Of a stretch of DNA of 64,000 nt, positions 23,324 through 32,782 are shown one piece after another. The stretch is from positions 1 through 64,000 of the forward strand of contig JADNRX010000156.1 of assembly GCA_015501595.1 (NCBI GenBank). Reading direction: 5' to 3'. The first letter of the stretch is position 1. Every line of letters starts with the position of its first letter. The stretch is from Hymenopellis radicata. Lineage: Eukaryota; Basidiomycota; Agaricomycetes; Agaricales; Physalacriaceae. Below the pieces are notes generated by a model, which did no database searches, had not been told where the DNA came from, and saw nothing but the letters and a program-made list of their open reading frames with translations. The translations under genes and the position numbers were made by a program.

Positions 23324-23791
23324 ATGCCTATCACACGACCAACGACCCGAGTCGACCGTCGCATCCCTCGTACAGTGCTAGTCGCGGGCTACTGCTTCAA
23401 TGCGGAGGTGCTCGTTAAATGGGCTCAGCATGTTCTAGGAAGGCCCTATGGGCAGGATTTCGACAGCGTATCGGATGCTATGTTCGACATGTCCAAAGTC
23501 ACCAAGAGCAAGTACGACTTGATTCTCCATCCTATTGGGGAAGAGCTCACGGTGGAGGCGTTGGAAAACATGATCATCACCCAGAGCTTTGATTTTCCGA
23601 AGGGTTATCTGGGCTACCCACCACACAGATTGCCTAATATTGAAGAGGGACCATGGGAGGCGCGTGTGCGTGAGGTCCTGATCAAGGAAGGTTTGTTGCA
23701 TAACGTCTTTATCTGTGCTCAAACTCACAGCCTTCTAACAGGTCTTAGTCCAAATGACTTCTACTTTGCGCGATGTTTGACCGGAATGTAA
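23324..23791 (+). CDS. Unrecognised ~155-aa 'GYLGYP' family protein, copy 1
   Basis: A single uninterrupted frame of 155 residues starts at MPITRPTTRVDRRIPRT. Conserved landmarks in all copies are LVAGYCFNAEVLVKWA, FDMSKVTKSKYDLILHP, NMIITQSFDFPKGYLGYP, EEGPWEARVREVLIKEGLL and SLLTGLSPNDFYFAR. No signal peptide, membrane segment or known catalytic motif is seen. Three intact copies lie within 4.8 kb on the same strand with conserved flanks (5' cgcctcattgttcaaaacca), plus a broken inverted copy at 1804-2261. Conservation of full-length frames among diverged copies suggests selection for protein. Function unknown; probably lineage-specific. Confidence 0.7.
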   Translation: MPITRPTTRVDRRIPRTVLVAGYCFNAEVLVKWAQHVLGRPYGQDFDSVSDAMFDMSKVTKSKYDLILHPIGEELTVEALENMIITQSFDFPKGYLGYPPHRLPNIEEGPWEARVREVLIKEGLLHNVFICAQTHSLLTGLSPNDFYFARCLTGM

Positions 23792-24125
23792 CTTAACTCC
23801 CTCACGTTCAAATAATTCCTGTACGCTTGCAGTGGAAACAATCTTCAGTCGGGCGCTGATGACCATGATCACTGCGTTGGCGTACTGCTTGAGAAGCCAT
23901 AGAGCACCACAAGACATGTGCACTACTTGAAACAGGAACGCGAAGAGCGGAATGGGACCGAGAAGTGCGCCAACAACTTCGTCCTCATCACTGGCAGCTA
24001 ATCCGGGCCACCCATGAACAAGCAATTGCTCACCTGTCAAGTTTCCCGTCTCGACCGTTATGCGTATCACCTCCGATGTCAGGCGTTGCGTGTGCCGGAA
24101 ATCTGAGTCGGGTTTGACAAGCTAC
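23735..24125 (-). pseudogene. C-terminal fragment of a DUF6534 membrane protein (right-arm copy)
   Basis: The reverse strand reads DSDFRHTQRLTSEVIRITVE then TGNLTGEQLL, LLGPIPLFAFLFQVVH and QYANAVIMVISARLKIV. This is the last third of a DUF6534 protein, matching the end of the gene at 28947-30370. The first five or so transmembrane segments are missing. It converges on and slightly overlaps the 3' end of the 155-aa gene. Without a start it is a truncated relic. Confidence 0.7.
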
Positions 24126-24780
24126 AGACCATGAACCGATGATCGCCTCGCTGAGGCGGTGGGCATGTCTGTTGGCGCGCCAACCGACGTGTCTCACGCA
24201 CGTCACCGACCCCGTCATCCAAATACGTGGCGCGAAGGGACGGCACCCTCAGAAGCTGCAAATCAAGGAAGAAAATGCGGAGGACATGACCGAGGAAGAG
24301 CGGGCCGAGGCGATGGAAAAACAGCGCATATATTCGCAGAGTCCCAACAGTGCGGGTCTAGATCGTAGCTTAACCATCCAAGGAAAGAACATCTATTGCC
24401 CTACGAAACGCGTTGGACGAACTTCTGGGCCGACATCAACGACTACGACGCCGAACACCTAGAGGACAGAGTTCGAAATTTCACTGCGTATGTCACCGCC
24501 GACTCGCCTTTATTCCTGCTGAAATTGTGTGCGTCAGAAACTGGAAGCTGGCCATGTACGACAGTTCTCCTGGGTAGGGCTGAAGGAATCCTGGCCACGA
24601 TAGTATCTCTCGTGGCCGCCGAATTGTCTAGCGACAACGTCAGTCAAATTCAACGCCTGGTTCGCGACATTGCTGCCTCGAAGGACAAGGATATGCGCGC
24701 GGCCAAGCTCTTTTCCAAACGTCGTACCGTGAGGATCAGGTGGGGATGTAAGTGCTCACTAATCCTGATCGTCTAGTGCC
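24126..24780 (+). pseudogene. Unrecognised gene remnant, right-arm copy
   Basis: This is the counterpart of 776-1441. The first frame (from 24139) gives VTDPVIQIRGAKGRHPQKLQ and an acidic coiled stretch. The second (from 24396) starts PYETRWTNFWADINDYDAEH and includes a hydrophobic LGRAEGILATIVSLVAAEL helix. It lacks the nine residues CQDLKKAVA present in the left arm. The join between frames is unresolved in both arms. No family recognised. Confidence 0.45.
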
Positions 24781-25252
24781 CTAGACGATGACCAAAATTG
24801 CCACACTCTTCCGAGCTTCAGCTTTCTGCTAAACCTTTGCAAAGTGCTCTAATCTCCCCCCTCAAGCATCTGCTTTCCACTACGACCCTCCTCGCTCTTT
24901 CGCCAAAAAGAGACGTGTCGGACGATTTGGAAAGCAGGCATCGAAAGGTGCAGCCGTTGTTGTGTCAAACTCAAACTCTTCCATATATAATCTCACGGAT
25001 TGACGAACGTCGTGAGTTCAAGGCTTCGTTTCACTTTCCTCATTGATTGAGGAAGTCGTGTCTCTTGCTCACGAACCCTTTAAAGGTACTGATTTTTCCA
25101 TGGTGGTGCGCACGAAGTTCACGAAGATAGATTTTCAAGTTGACCAAACGTGTTTTGAGGCGTTGTACAGACACAGCTACTAGGAGAAGCGGCATGTAGT
25201 ATTTTGAACGTGATACAAACTGTTATGCACATATACAGAATGATTAACTGAA

Positions 25253-26077
25253 TTAATTCCAGAATCGAGAGGCAATGTTCGCCAACTTTTCCGTCAGGAT
25301 GTCTCCATGCTCTCGCTGAGTTCCTGGTAAGAAGAAATCAGTTGCGCCAGTCCAACTCACCGCTCCATTCGGAGTGAAGTAATACTCCACAATCTCGTGG
25401 CTTCGGACACTGACCATAAATGCCCGAAAGTTAGGTGCCCTGCGCGGCTGAGAAGCTACTAGGAGCATATAAGCTCTCATCTGCTTTTCGTTTGCCCAAT
25501 TGCTAAGCAGCTCGCGTTTAACCTCCACAAAAGTGAGAAGTTCCTGTTCCGGGACCGTAATGCTCGTCGGAGACACTTTGCTGACAGTAAAGTCGATGTA
25601 TTTTTTCCCCTTTTCTGGGCCATCTAGGCAAGATAACGGCGGTTAGATTCTTGAGGAAAGGAAATGGAAGGAAATTTACTGACTCCGATTACGCGATGCA
25701 TGGAAGGCGCCAAATGATCCTAACGAGGTATCAGCCACCTGGTTGCCGTCATCACTGCTGTCTGTGGCTTGGCTGGTGTGAGTGTCTGATAGGTCCGGCC
25801 CCGGAACAGCCATCCTGAGGAGACCCTGGGGTGCGATGGAGAATCGGCGCGAAGGAGGAAAGATGGAGTGGAGATAGTCATTTATGGCACCGTACGAGTC
25901 GTGTTCATAATGAATGTTCCTCATACACGTCGCCTTCATATTCCAAAGAACGAAACGGTCGATGAGGCGAACAATGTCTCGGACTCGAATATTGTTATTT
26001 GGTGGTAGAGGCGCAATGGCTGCATGAACGTTCAGAGCGTCCATACCAATGGCTGCAGGAACGTTCGGAGCGTTCAT
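25253..26077 (-). CDS. Unrecognised protein with a VEVK motif, possibly PD-(D/E)XK nuclease-like
   Basis: Two exons are apparent. The first (26077-25677) encodes an Ala/Pro-rich start, RVRDIVRLIDRFVLW and RRFSIAPQGLLRMAVP. After an intron of about 55 nt (ending cctag at ~25624), the second reads GPEKGKKYIDFTVSKVS, LLTFVEVKRELLSNWANEKQ, RAYMLLVASQPRRAP, FMVSVRSHEIVEYYF and ends NIASRFWN. The spacing of an Asp (in YIDF) and the later E-V-K, with a following helix, resembles PD-(D/E)XK nuclease-like folds; this is inference from a short motif. The phase across the intron is off by one near AAAAGGGGAAAAAA, another homopolymer site. A truncated copy lies at 41-299. Confidence 0.5.
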
Positions 26078-26599
26078 ACTTGAGAGACGTAAGCTTTCTT
26101 CTAGAATGATGCCATAGCAAAGACTCGCCTGTTAAGCCTAAATCCAATGTCGACTGACCATTGGTGTATCATTTTGTTCGTTTTTAAGTCCTGCGTCCGG
26201 GATGTGCACGGCCCGGGAGTTCCCACAATCGACAGCTCCTTGTGCAACATTGGTGCAACACGCCATTGTTCCTTCAGCGTTTATTGTTCGAAGCCCCATT
26301 GTTCTGTTCTACCAATCTTCTACGTCCATTGTTCTCCACCTGACAGTGACACGTGGTTCAAAAAATTCTTTACGTAGTGGGCTGCGTGCGCGGCCCGGAA
26401 CTTCCACAATCAACAGCTCCTTGGCCAACACGCCATTTCTGTTCTACGTCCATTGTTCTCCACACAGCACGCAGAAGCAGTCCTATTGTTTCGAAGATTC
26501 CTTACGTAATGGGCTCATCCTATATCAGTACGAGGTGCACTGACAAAACTATACCCGCAGACACTGCCAGCTACGAGCCAACCGCGCCACAGATCAGCT

Positions 26600-27088
26600 A
26601 TGACCTCCACTGCCTCACAACCTAACACGACTTCCACCTCATCCCGAGTAGATCGTAGCATCCCTCGTACAATGCTAGTCGCGGGCTACTGCTTCAATGC
26701 GCAAGTGCTCCTTAAATGGGCGCGGCATGTTCTAAAAACTCCTTATGGGGAGGAACTCAACGACGTAGCGAATGCTATGTTCGACATGTCCGAGGTCACC
26801 AAGAACAAGTACGATATAATACTCCATCCTCTAGGGGAAGAGCTCACGGCGGAGGCGTTGGAAAACATGATCATCACTCAATACTTCGATTTTCCGAAGG
26901 GTTATCTGGGCTACCCACAGGACCAGTTGCCGAAGGTTGAAGAGGGACCATGGGAGGCCCGTGTGCGCGAGGTCCTGATCAAGGAAGGTTTGTTGCTTAA
27001 CGTCTTTATCCGCGCGCAAATTCACAGCCTTCTAACAGGTCTTAGTCCAAATGACTTCTACTTTGCGCGACGTTTGACCGAAATGTGA
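26600..27088 (+). CDS. Unrecognised 'GYLGYP' family protein, copy 2 (162 aa)
   Basis: An intact frame, the second tandem copy of the gene at 23324. It has a divergent N-terminus (MTSTASQPNTTSTSSRVDRS) in place of PITRPTTRVDR. The core is conserved: LVAGYCFNAQVLLKWARHVL, MIITQYFDFPKGYLGYP and NDFYFARRLTEM. A conserved 3' flank (gcgttcaaataattcctgta) follows the stop in each copy. The 27110-27290 downstream segment is duplicated again after copy 3, so the array arose by ~950-bp unit duplication. Confidence 0.7.
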   Translation: MTSTASQPNTTSTSSRVDRSIPRTMLVAGYCFNAQVLLKWARHVLKTPYGEELNDVANAMFDMSEVTKNKYDIILHPLGEELTAEALENMIITQYFDFPKGYLGYPQDQLPKVEEGPWEARVREVLIKEGLLLNVFIRAQIHSLLTGLSPNDFYFARRLTEM

Positions 27089-27575
27089 TTGTAACTCCTT
27101 CGCGTTCAAATAATTCCTGTACCGTACTCTGTAGTAACACCTTAAAGTTTGGCGTAGAATTTCAAATCACTTCCGCCCATTGTTGAACGTTGAACCGCTC
27201 GTTTGTTCAGACGCTGGAGAGGTCCTCGAGGAGGCTCACGTTCTTGTCCATCTGTGTAGCCGCCGGCCCTCAATGGTTAGTTTGCAACCCACCTCAGATT
27301 CCGCCGTAGTTGAACCGTGGTCGCTAGCGTAGGAACCATGTAGGAACTAGTATGAATGATTTCGAAAGCGGGTCATTGTGACGGCAATCTAGTCCTGTAA
27401 CCGAACCTTATAATGTGACAAGTCGACGATATAAGCAGGTTTACCTTCTCATATACGGTCGGGTTACGAGACTAACGGCAATCACGTGTTGCCTCATTGT
27501 TCAAAACCACATTTCAAAGACCATTGCTCTTCGACAGTCCGACTCGAAGACACTGCAACCCAACACGAACCCGAC

Positions 27576-28043
27576 ATGCCTATCACCCGACCAACCACCC
27601 GCGTAGATCGTCGCATCCCTCGTACGACGCTAGTCGCAGGCTACTGTTTCAATGCGGGAGTGCTCGTTAAATGGGCGCGGCATGTTCTAGGAAAGCCATA
27701 TGCGCAGGATCTCGACGGGGTTGAGAATGCTATATTCGACATGTCCAAGGTTACCAAGAACAAGTATGACTTGATTCTCCATCCTATGGGGGAAGAGCCC
27801 GTCGTGGATGCGTTGGAAAACATGATCATCACCCAAAGCTTCGATTTTCCGCACGGTTATCTAGGCTACCCCCAGGACAGGTTGCCGGGGGTTGAAGAGG
27901 GACCATGGGAGGCACGTGTGCGCGAGGTCCTGATCAAGGAAGGTTTGTTGCTTAACGTCTTTATCCGCGCGCAAATTCACAGCCTTCTAACAGGTCTTAG
28001 TCCAAATGACTTCTACTTTGCACGACGTTTGACCGGAATATAA
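27576..28043 (+). CDS. Unrecognised 'GYLGYP' family protein, copy 3 (155 aa)
   Basis: An intact frame of the same length as copy 1, starting MPITRPTTRVDRRIPRTT at the aligned ATG; an upstream in-frame start at 27486 is less likely because the other copies share the 27576 position. The core landmarks are all present (NMIITQSFDFPHGYLGYP, GLSPNDFYFARRLTGI). Its 3' flank resembles that of copy 2, and a fragment of the shared 5' flank recurs at 28315-28345, marking the start of a further, lost unit. Confidence 0.7.
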   Translation: MPITRPTTRVDRRIPRTTLVAGYCFNAGVLVKWARHVLGKPYAQDLDGVENAIFDMSKVTKNKYDLILHPMGEEPVVDALENMIITQSFDFPHGYLGYPQDRLPGVEEGPWEARVREVLIKEGLLLNVFIRAQIHSLLTGLSPNDFYFARRLTGI

Positions 28044-28419
28044 CCAGTGTATCTCCCTCGCGTTCAAATGATTCCTATACCGTATTCTGTAGTACTAGTA
28101 ACCCTTTCAAGATTGGCGTAGAATTTTTAAATCACTTTCCGGAAATGGCCCATTGTTGAACGTGAACCGCCGCTCATTTGTTCAGACTCTGAAGAGGTCC
28201 TCGAGGAGGCTCACGTTCTTTTCCATCTATATAACTGCCGGCAAAGCTCTCAACGTTTAGTCTTCAACCACCTGGGCTGCGCTGGCGTAGGAAATTTCGA
28301 AAGAGGGTTGAACCAGTGTGACGGCAATTACGCGTCGCCTCATTGTTGATCTCTGCAGATCATTGCCCATTGCCGACTTTGCATAGTGTCAATGCATTTG
28401 GCACTAAGCTCTAAACAGT
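28044..28419. repeat. Duplicated flank of the 155-aa gene array
   Basis: 28067-28260 is a diverged copy of 27112-27290 (shared core gaggtcctcgaggaggctca). 28315-28345 repeats the conserved 5' flank of the array genes, but no gene follows. Confidence 0.7.
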
Positions 28420-28702
28420 ATCTGACAGAAGAGTCAACATTCCGGCGAGGGAGTTGGAAGTCCCAGGTTTGCCATCAGTGATTATTCTTGGACACTACCC
28501 GGTAGTGACTCACGGGCACCTGTTGTGATTCATTCCTCTCGTTTTCGGTCCCGTTTTTCGAAACCTGATGCCCTTGCGGAGAACAGGTCTCCTGCGAGGG
28601 CACACCTTTTGAACTGACTTCTTGTCTTCGATGTACGCATTAGGTATTTCTTTTTACCGGAGCGTGCTGGGTGAGCCAACTGAATCCGAAGTGTTTGGTG
28701 TC
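28420..28702 (+). mobile_element. MITE-like repeat, copy 1 (left terminal repeat present)
   Basis: It shares ~200 bp with 53097-53346 in the same orientation (landmarks tttttcgaaacctgatgccc, ggagaacaggtc, ggagcgtgct). Its left end (28420-28462) is the reverse complement of that copy's right end (53304-53346), with three mismatches in 43 bases. So the full element has terminal inverted repeats of at least 43 bp. The right terminal repeat is missing here. No coding capacity. Confidence 0.7.
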
Positions 28703-28946
28703 TGAGCGTTTGAACGAGAATATGGAGAGTTGGCAGTCGGAATACCTGTTATGATGCATAGATGACTCGGACCTGATTCCTTAGTGACGCGTGGTTCCTT
28801 ACAGTGCGCGGCGATTTCCAGTATAACCAATAAATTAGAGCTGTTGTACATCGGGACTTCCTACGCTGTGATCAATTCCCTGCTTCAGTCACACGGACAG
28901 GATTGATTCAGCTACAGCTCCCTGAGTCTACAACCGATGTGCTATG
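28703..28946. other. Intergenic, no gene seen
   Basis: This is the 3' flank of the DUF6534 gene. Only short frames without motifs. Confidence 0.5.
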
Positions 28947-30370
28947 TTAGATCGAGACCGTCCTTGAATTAACAGGACTCACGGTTTTCAGCTTGCCAAT
29001 CATCTCCGTCGAGTCGGCGTGTATGACGGCCGGTGTCTTTGAGGCGTTGAGAGTACACCCAAACGACGAGGTTGAATGTCGGAGATTGTTCACTTCGCGT
29101 ATAGTCGTCTCTGTGGTATTTGTACCAAATTGAATATGAGATGGTAGTATGCTGTGGAAGTCTTCTGTGAGGGGACCGCTGAACTGGGTAATCTTGAGGC
29201 GCGCGTTAAGAACCATGATCATTGCGTTCGCGTATAATTTGGGCAAAATCAAGGCGACGGCCGTGTAAATCGCCCCTCCTGGGAATGCGTAAAAGAGTAC
29301 GAGGTCAACGATTGCTGCGACCGCTTTCAACAACAAATTAGTCCTGTCGCCGGTAGGACAGACGATATTTACCAGTCAAAGTCCCGGTCTCGACAGTGAT
29401 ACGGATGAGCCGGGCTATGAGTCGGCGCGGATGCCGGAAACCGGTGTCATTCTTTGAGAGCTGAATGATGAAGGATTAGATGGCGCGCAACACCGGAGAT
29501 TGGTATCACGCTAACGTAGAATGTCATGTAGATGGCGATGAGGATATCGCAAACTGCCGCTCCACCACACCAGAACTGTTTCATGCCAGGACATCAGTGT
29601 TGCCTGAGATCGACATGCAAAGCGACGTACAGTAATAGCAATCACGATGGCTCTGCTATTCAACTGAGTTATATCCCCGGCTATGCGCGCCAAAATGCCC
29701 GTCACGAAGCCTCCGGCCGTGCTCAACAGAGCAATCTAGATTTAAGGTTGAGAGACACTAGCTGACGTCGAGGATGAGTCTTACAGCAATGATGATAGCT
29801 GGCACTATACGACTCCTGGAGGAAAGGACATAGATCCTATAAGCGTAGAACACTTGGCTGGTGAAAGCGACTGGCGAGACATTAGATAAGGAAGCAACGA
29901 GACAGAAGTGATTTACCAAGTCCACTCATGATAGGCACCGTGAGCCAGTGGTAATGCATCGCGGTCAATGACACTAGATCCCCAAAGCCAAATGCGAACA
30001 CAGAAAACGCGTCAAACGCGACCAGGATGGTCTGAATGAACTCCATCACGAAGACGCCATAGACAAGGCATTTAGTTATTGTGCGGTCTTGCATGAAGCC
30101 TTCGTAATAGATGTCTGTTGGCGAAGTACTGTAAGCGATCAGTCAACAGCGATCAGGACAAAAGACAGACAAATCTGGACACAGAGGGTGCTGAACAGAC
30201 ACCAATGTATCATGAAGCCAACGAGCTATGGAACGCGGTCAGTTTAGGCGCTCACGAGTACCGAGCTCTGTGTTTACCAAGGGACCAGCACTGCGGACGT
30301 AGGTTAGTACTGGGTCGGGGGAATCAGAACAGATGCCTCACACCGGAATCGCATCGGAAGAAACAGAAGC
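28947..30370 (-). CDS. DUF6534 domain multispanning membrane protein 1
   Basis: A multi-exon gene. In order it reads: GPL|LVGFMIHWCLFSTLCVQI; YIYYEGFMQDRTITKCLVYG with VFVMEFIQTILVAFDAFSVF; HYHWLTVPIMSGL; AFTSQVFYAYRIYVLSSRSR; ALLSTAGGFVTGILARIAG; FWCGGAAVCDILIAIYMTFY; LSKNDTGFRHPRRLIARLIR with ITVETGTLT; then VAAIVDLVLFYAFPGGAIYT and the family signature PKLYANAMIMVLNAR. A polar ~85-residue tail ends at 28947. These are the seven or so helices and loop motifs typical of DUF6534, a large mushroom family of unknown function. Clear introns include one with acceptor after ttgaaag at ~29324. The 5' end is uncertain: a tactaac branch and cag acceptor near 30315 suggest a short upstream first exon. 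Paralog at 32783. Confidence 0.82.
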
Positions 30371-30699
30371 GGTGGACATTGGAGGGGCAGTGGGTAGACT
30401 TCGTGTCATCCACAGGTATAAGAAGCTTTTCTTGACTATCATAATCCCAAGAAGATCGCAATTCGACAAATTGCGAAGGCTGTGGACGAGGTGAATGCAC
30501 ATCACGCCGGAGAGCCGGAATGATTGACGTAGCTGCAGGAGATGCAAATGAGCAGAGGTGAATCACTAAGATGCTGCTACTACTCCAACCTATGAATAGA
30601 CTCGAGTGAATGAGCAGGAGAGGGACATGCTCTAATAAATGTGGGGACGAGTGGTACAGGGGGGTCGAACACAGCACGGGGTGGCATCAGGGAAATCTG

Positions 30700-30873
30700 A
30701 AATTCTACGTAGATCGGGGCCTGTCTACGTAGGGTACGTAAGAAGGGACGTGTCTACATAGACCTACGTAGATCTACGTACGGCTTGGTGAGCACTACGT
30801 AGATCTATGTACAGCTTGGTGAGCACTACGTAGATCTATGTACAGCTTGGTGAGCATTACATAGATCTACGTA
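30700..30873 (+). repeat. 31-bp tandem repeat carrying a 16-bp palindrome (cluster 1)
   Basis: The perfect palindrome TACGTAGATCTACGTA at 30765-30780 recurs with one or two changes at 30796, 30827 and 30858, exactly 31 bp apart, separated by cagcttggtgagcac. Half-palindromes (ctacgtag, tacgtaag) extend upstream to about 30700. A looser cluster of the same motif lies at 32022-32170. Confidence 0.9.
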
Positions 30874-31259
30874 GTTGCTGGTGAAGTGTACGGTGGTCGG
30901 CAGCAGCCATGGCGAAAATATTTTTAGAGCATTAATGAGAGGCCTCATGTGCGCTGTCGAGGCATATTGCAATGAAGAAGAAATTAACTGTCCATCGTGG
31001 ATTTTAAGCATTCGAGTCGATATCCTCAAGTCGTGGAAACTTAAGTGGCAGAAATCTTGACAAGTCCAGTCGATCAAATGGTCCGTGCGCAACACGTCAT
31101 CCGCGGCAAGAGTCAAATTTATTTTCTGAACTCCGCCCAGTCGTCCATTCCTCCTTTCCCCCACTTCTGCCATCTGGACGCGATTCAAACAACCGGGCCG
31201 AGGCGTCTTCGTTGACAGCCTAGAACAATGTACTCGAGCTGCATGACCGACAACGGCAC

Positions 31260-31665
31260 AGGATTAGAGGAAGCGCGAGCGACGAGGAGCCAGACGTGAC
31301 AAACGAGGAGCGAAGACACGACCAATGAGGAGCGAGACACGAACGACACACAACCAATGAGGCTTCCGACTGCGACTAACGAGGCTTCCGACTGCGACCA
31401 ACGAGGCTCCCGACTGCGACCAACCGACTGCGACCAACGAGGCTTCCTCGGACTGCGACCAACCGACTGCGACCAACGAGGCTCCCGACTGCGAGTAATG
31501 AGGCCCCCCTACTGCGACCAGCGAGGACCCAACTGCCACCAGCGAGGACCGATCTGCGACGAACGGCTGCGACGAACGGCTGCGACGAATGTGGCCCTAT
31601 CTGCGACGAATGAGGCCCTAATTGCGACGAACGAGGCCCCAACCCACGCCAGGAGCATACCGTAA
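31260..31665 (+). repeat. Minisatellite, imperfect ~22-25 bp units
   Basis: Repeats of the form ctgcgaccaacgaggctccc (variants ending ccga or gccc) run for about 400 bp. The repeat keeps frames open on both strands (CDQRG on one, SLVAVG-type on the other), but no start context or neighbouring exon supports translation. Confidence 0.85.
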
Positions 31666-32021
31666 CCAAGGCGCCAACAACGACCAAACAGGAATGGGGC
31701 CGACGATTGCGGCGCCACTGGCGAATCGCTCCCTCGGCTTGTAGTGCACTGTCACCGACCCCGCCATATTCAGGGCAGTGTGACGTTCCAAGTCTGCACG
31801 CCGTACTGTATCGCGAGTCGTCCTACTTACCTGCCCAATTTCTCTCTCTATTTACCATTAGCTATCTTGTTGTTACTATGTACATGTATTCCTTTATGTG
31901 CCAATATATTGTGTTTTTCCCTCCTCTTTCTGCCCGATTCTTCCTGATATTCGTCGTATTGAATGGAACCACCAGTGGTGATCTGGCTGCAGGAATATTG
32001 TAGGTGTACTGAAGGTATACA

Positions 32022-32170
32022 GCTGGTATATGTAGACCTCTGTGCATTCTACATAGGTCTACAGGAGATCTACGTACACCTGAGTGACGGCTACCTAAGG
32101 GCTACGTATAGGGGTACCTCTGTACCTGGGCTACCTGGGCTATGTAGACCTACGTAGACGTACATAGAAT
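32022..32170 (+). repeat. Irregular TACGTAGA-palindrome cluster 2
   Basis: It holds many variants of tagacctacgtagac, ctacataggtctac and gatctacgtac in ~150 bp. The motif is the same as in the 30700-30873 array, which lies 1.2 kb away on the other side of the minisatellite. Confidence 0.75.
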
Positions 32171-32782
32171 TTACAGTTTTTCCTGATGTGACAGGTGTAA
32201 TGGAAGGGGAAGAAAACCCAGTTTGAACCACGTTTCAATGTCAGTTGTTCACATGATATCCCGCTACACAGAACACTCGAAGCTGGAGGAAATTTGAGAA
32301 ACTCCTAGATGATCTATTGTTCCCCGTACGAAGCCTGAAATGAAGTAGTATGTTGTGTTACAAGAGGATATCATGATTACTTACCTCTGGTTGTGCTTGT
32401 GTCCAAGTTCCTCCAAGCATTGGCAGGTCCCTCTATCGAAATCTCTCTGAGAGAAGCACGCTATGCTCGTTCGACTTGGAAGCCATTGAGTTCTGGTTGA
32501 TTCTTCCTACTATGTAACGGCGATGTCTCCCGACCGATATCGATACGCCAAGGATGTATGAACAATGTTGCACTGTGCACTTCCAGTGCGGCGTCTGAGC
32601 ACCCAGCAGAGCTTATCGGCTCCCCACACTGTGACTACGAGTGCAAGACTCTCAACAGAAACCACCTGAGAGCTAAGAGGCAAAGCCGATCGCTCGGACG
32701 TATTCGGCCTGACTATGTAACTGCCAATAATTAGGTTGGATCTATGTCTGAATTATTACTCTAAAATGTACTACATCTCCAG
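32171..32782. other. Intergenic, no gene seen
   Basis: Mixed sequence without long frames. It is the 3' flank of the second DUF6534 gene. Confidence 0.5.

Larger units (their letters stand above)
21040..26496. repeat. Right arm of the large inverted duplication
   Basis: It is the reverse-complement counterpart of 1-4505. It is the longer arm because it keeps about 940 bases (25513-26455) missing on the left. Homology ends inside the spacer near 21040 and reaches 26496, which pairs with window position 1. Gene content in order is: FunK1 N-lobe remnant, FunK1 kinase, 155-aa gene, DUF6534 fragment, unrecognised gene, VEVK gene. See the left arm for differences. Confidence 0.9.

Noticed and set aside
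23435..27832. Recurrent reverse-strand frames of 63-97 codons within the 155-aa gene copies
   Set aside because: They recur only because the sense gene is repeated. Their lengths differ between copies, while the sense frame is conserved end to end.
30765..30873. Regularly spaced direct repeats resembling a CRISPR array
   Set aside because: Both the 16-bp palindrome and the 15-bp 'spacer' are conserved between units, so it is a plain 31-bp tandem repeat, and the genome is eukaryotic.
31264..31718. Repetitive frames (CDQRG type on +, SLVAVG type on -)
   Set aside because: They are a by-product of the minisatellite, whose units keep several frames open. No splice sites, no non-repetitive flanks, no family.
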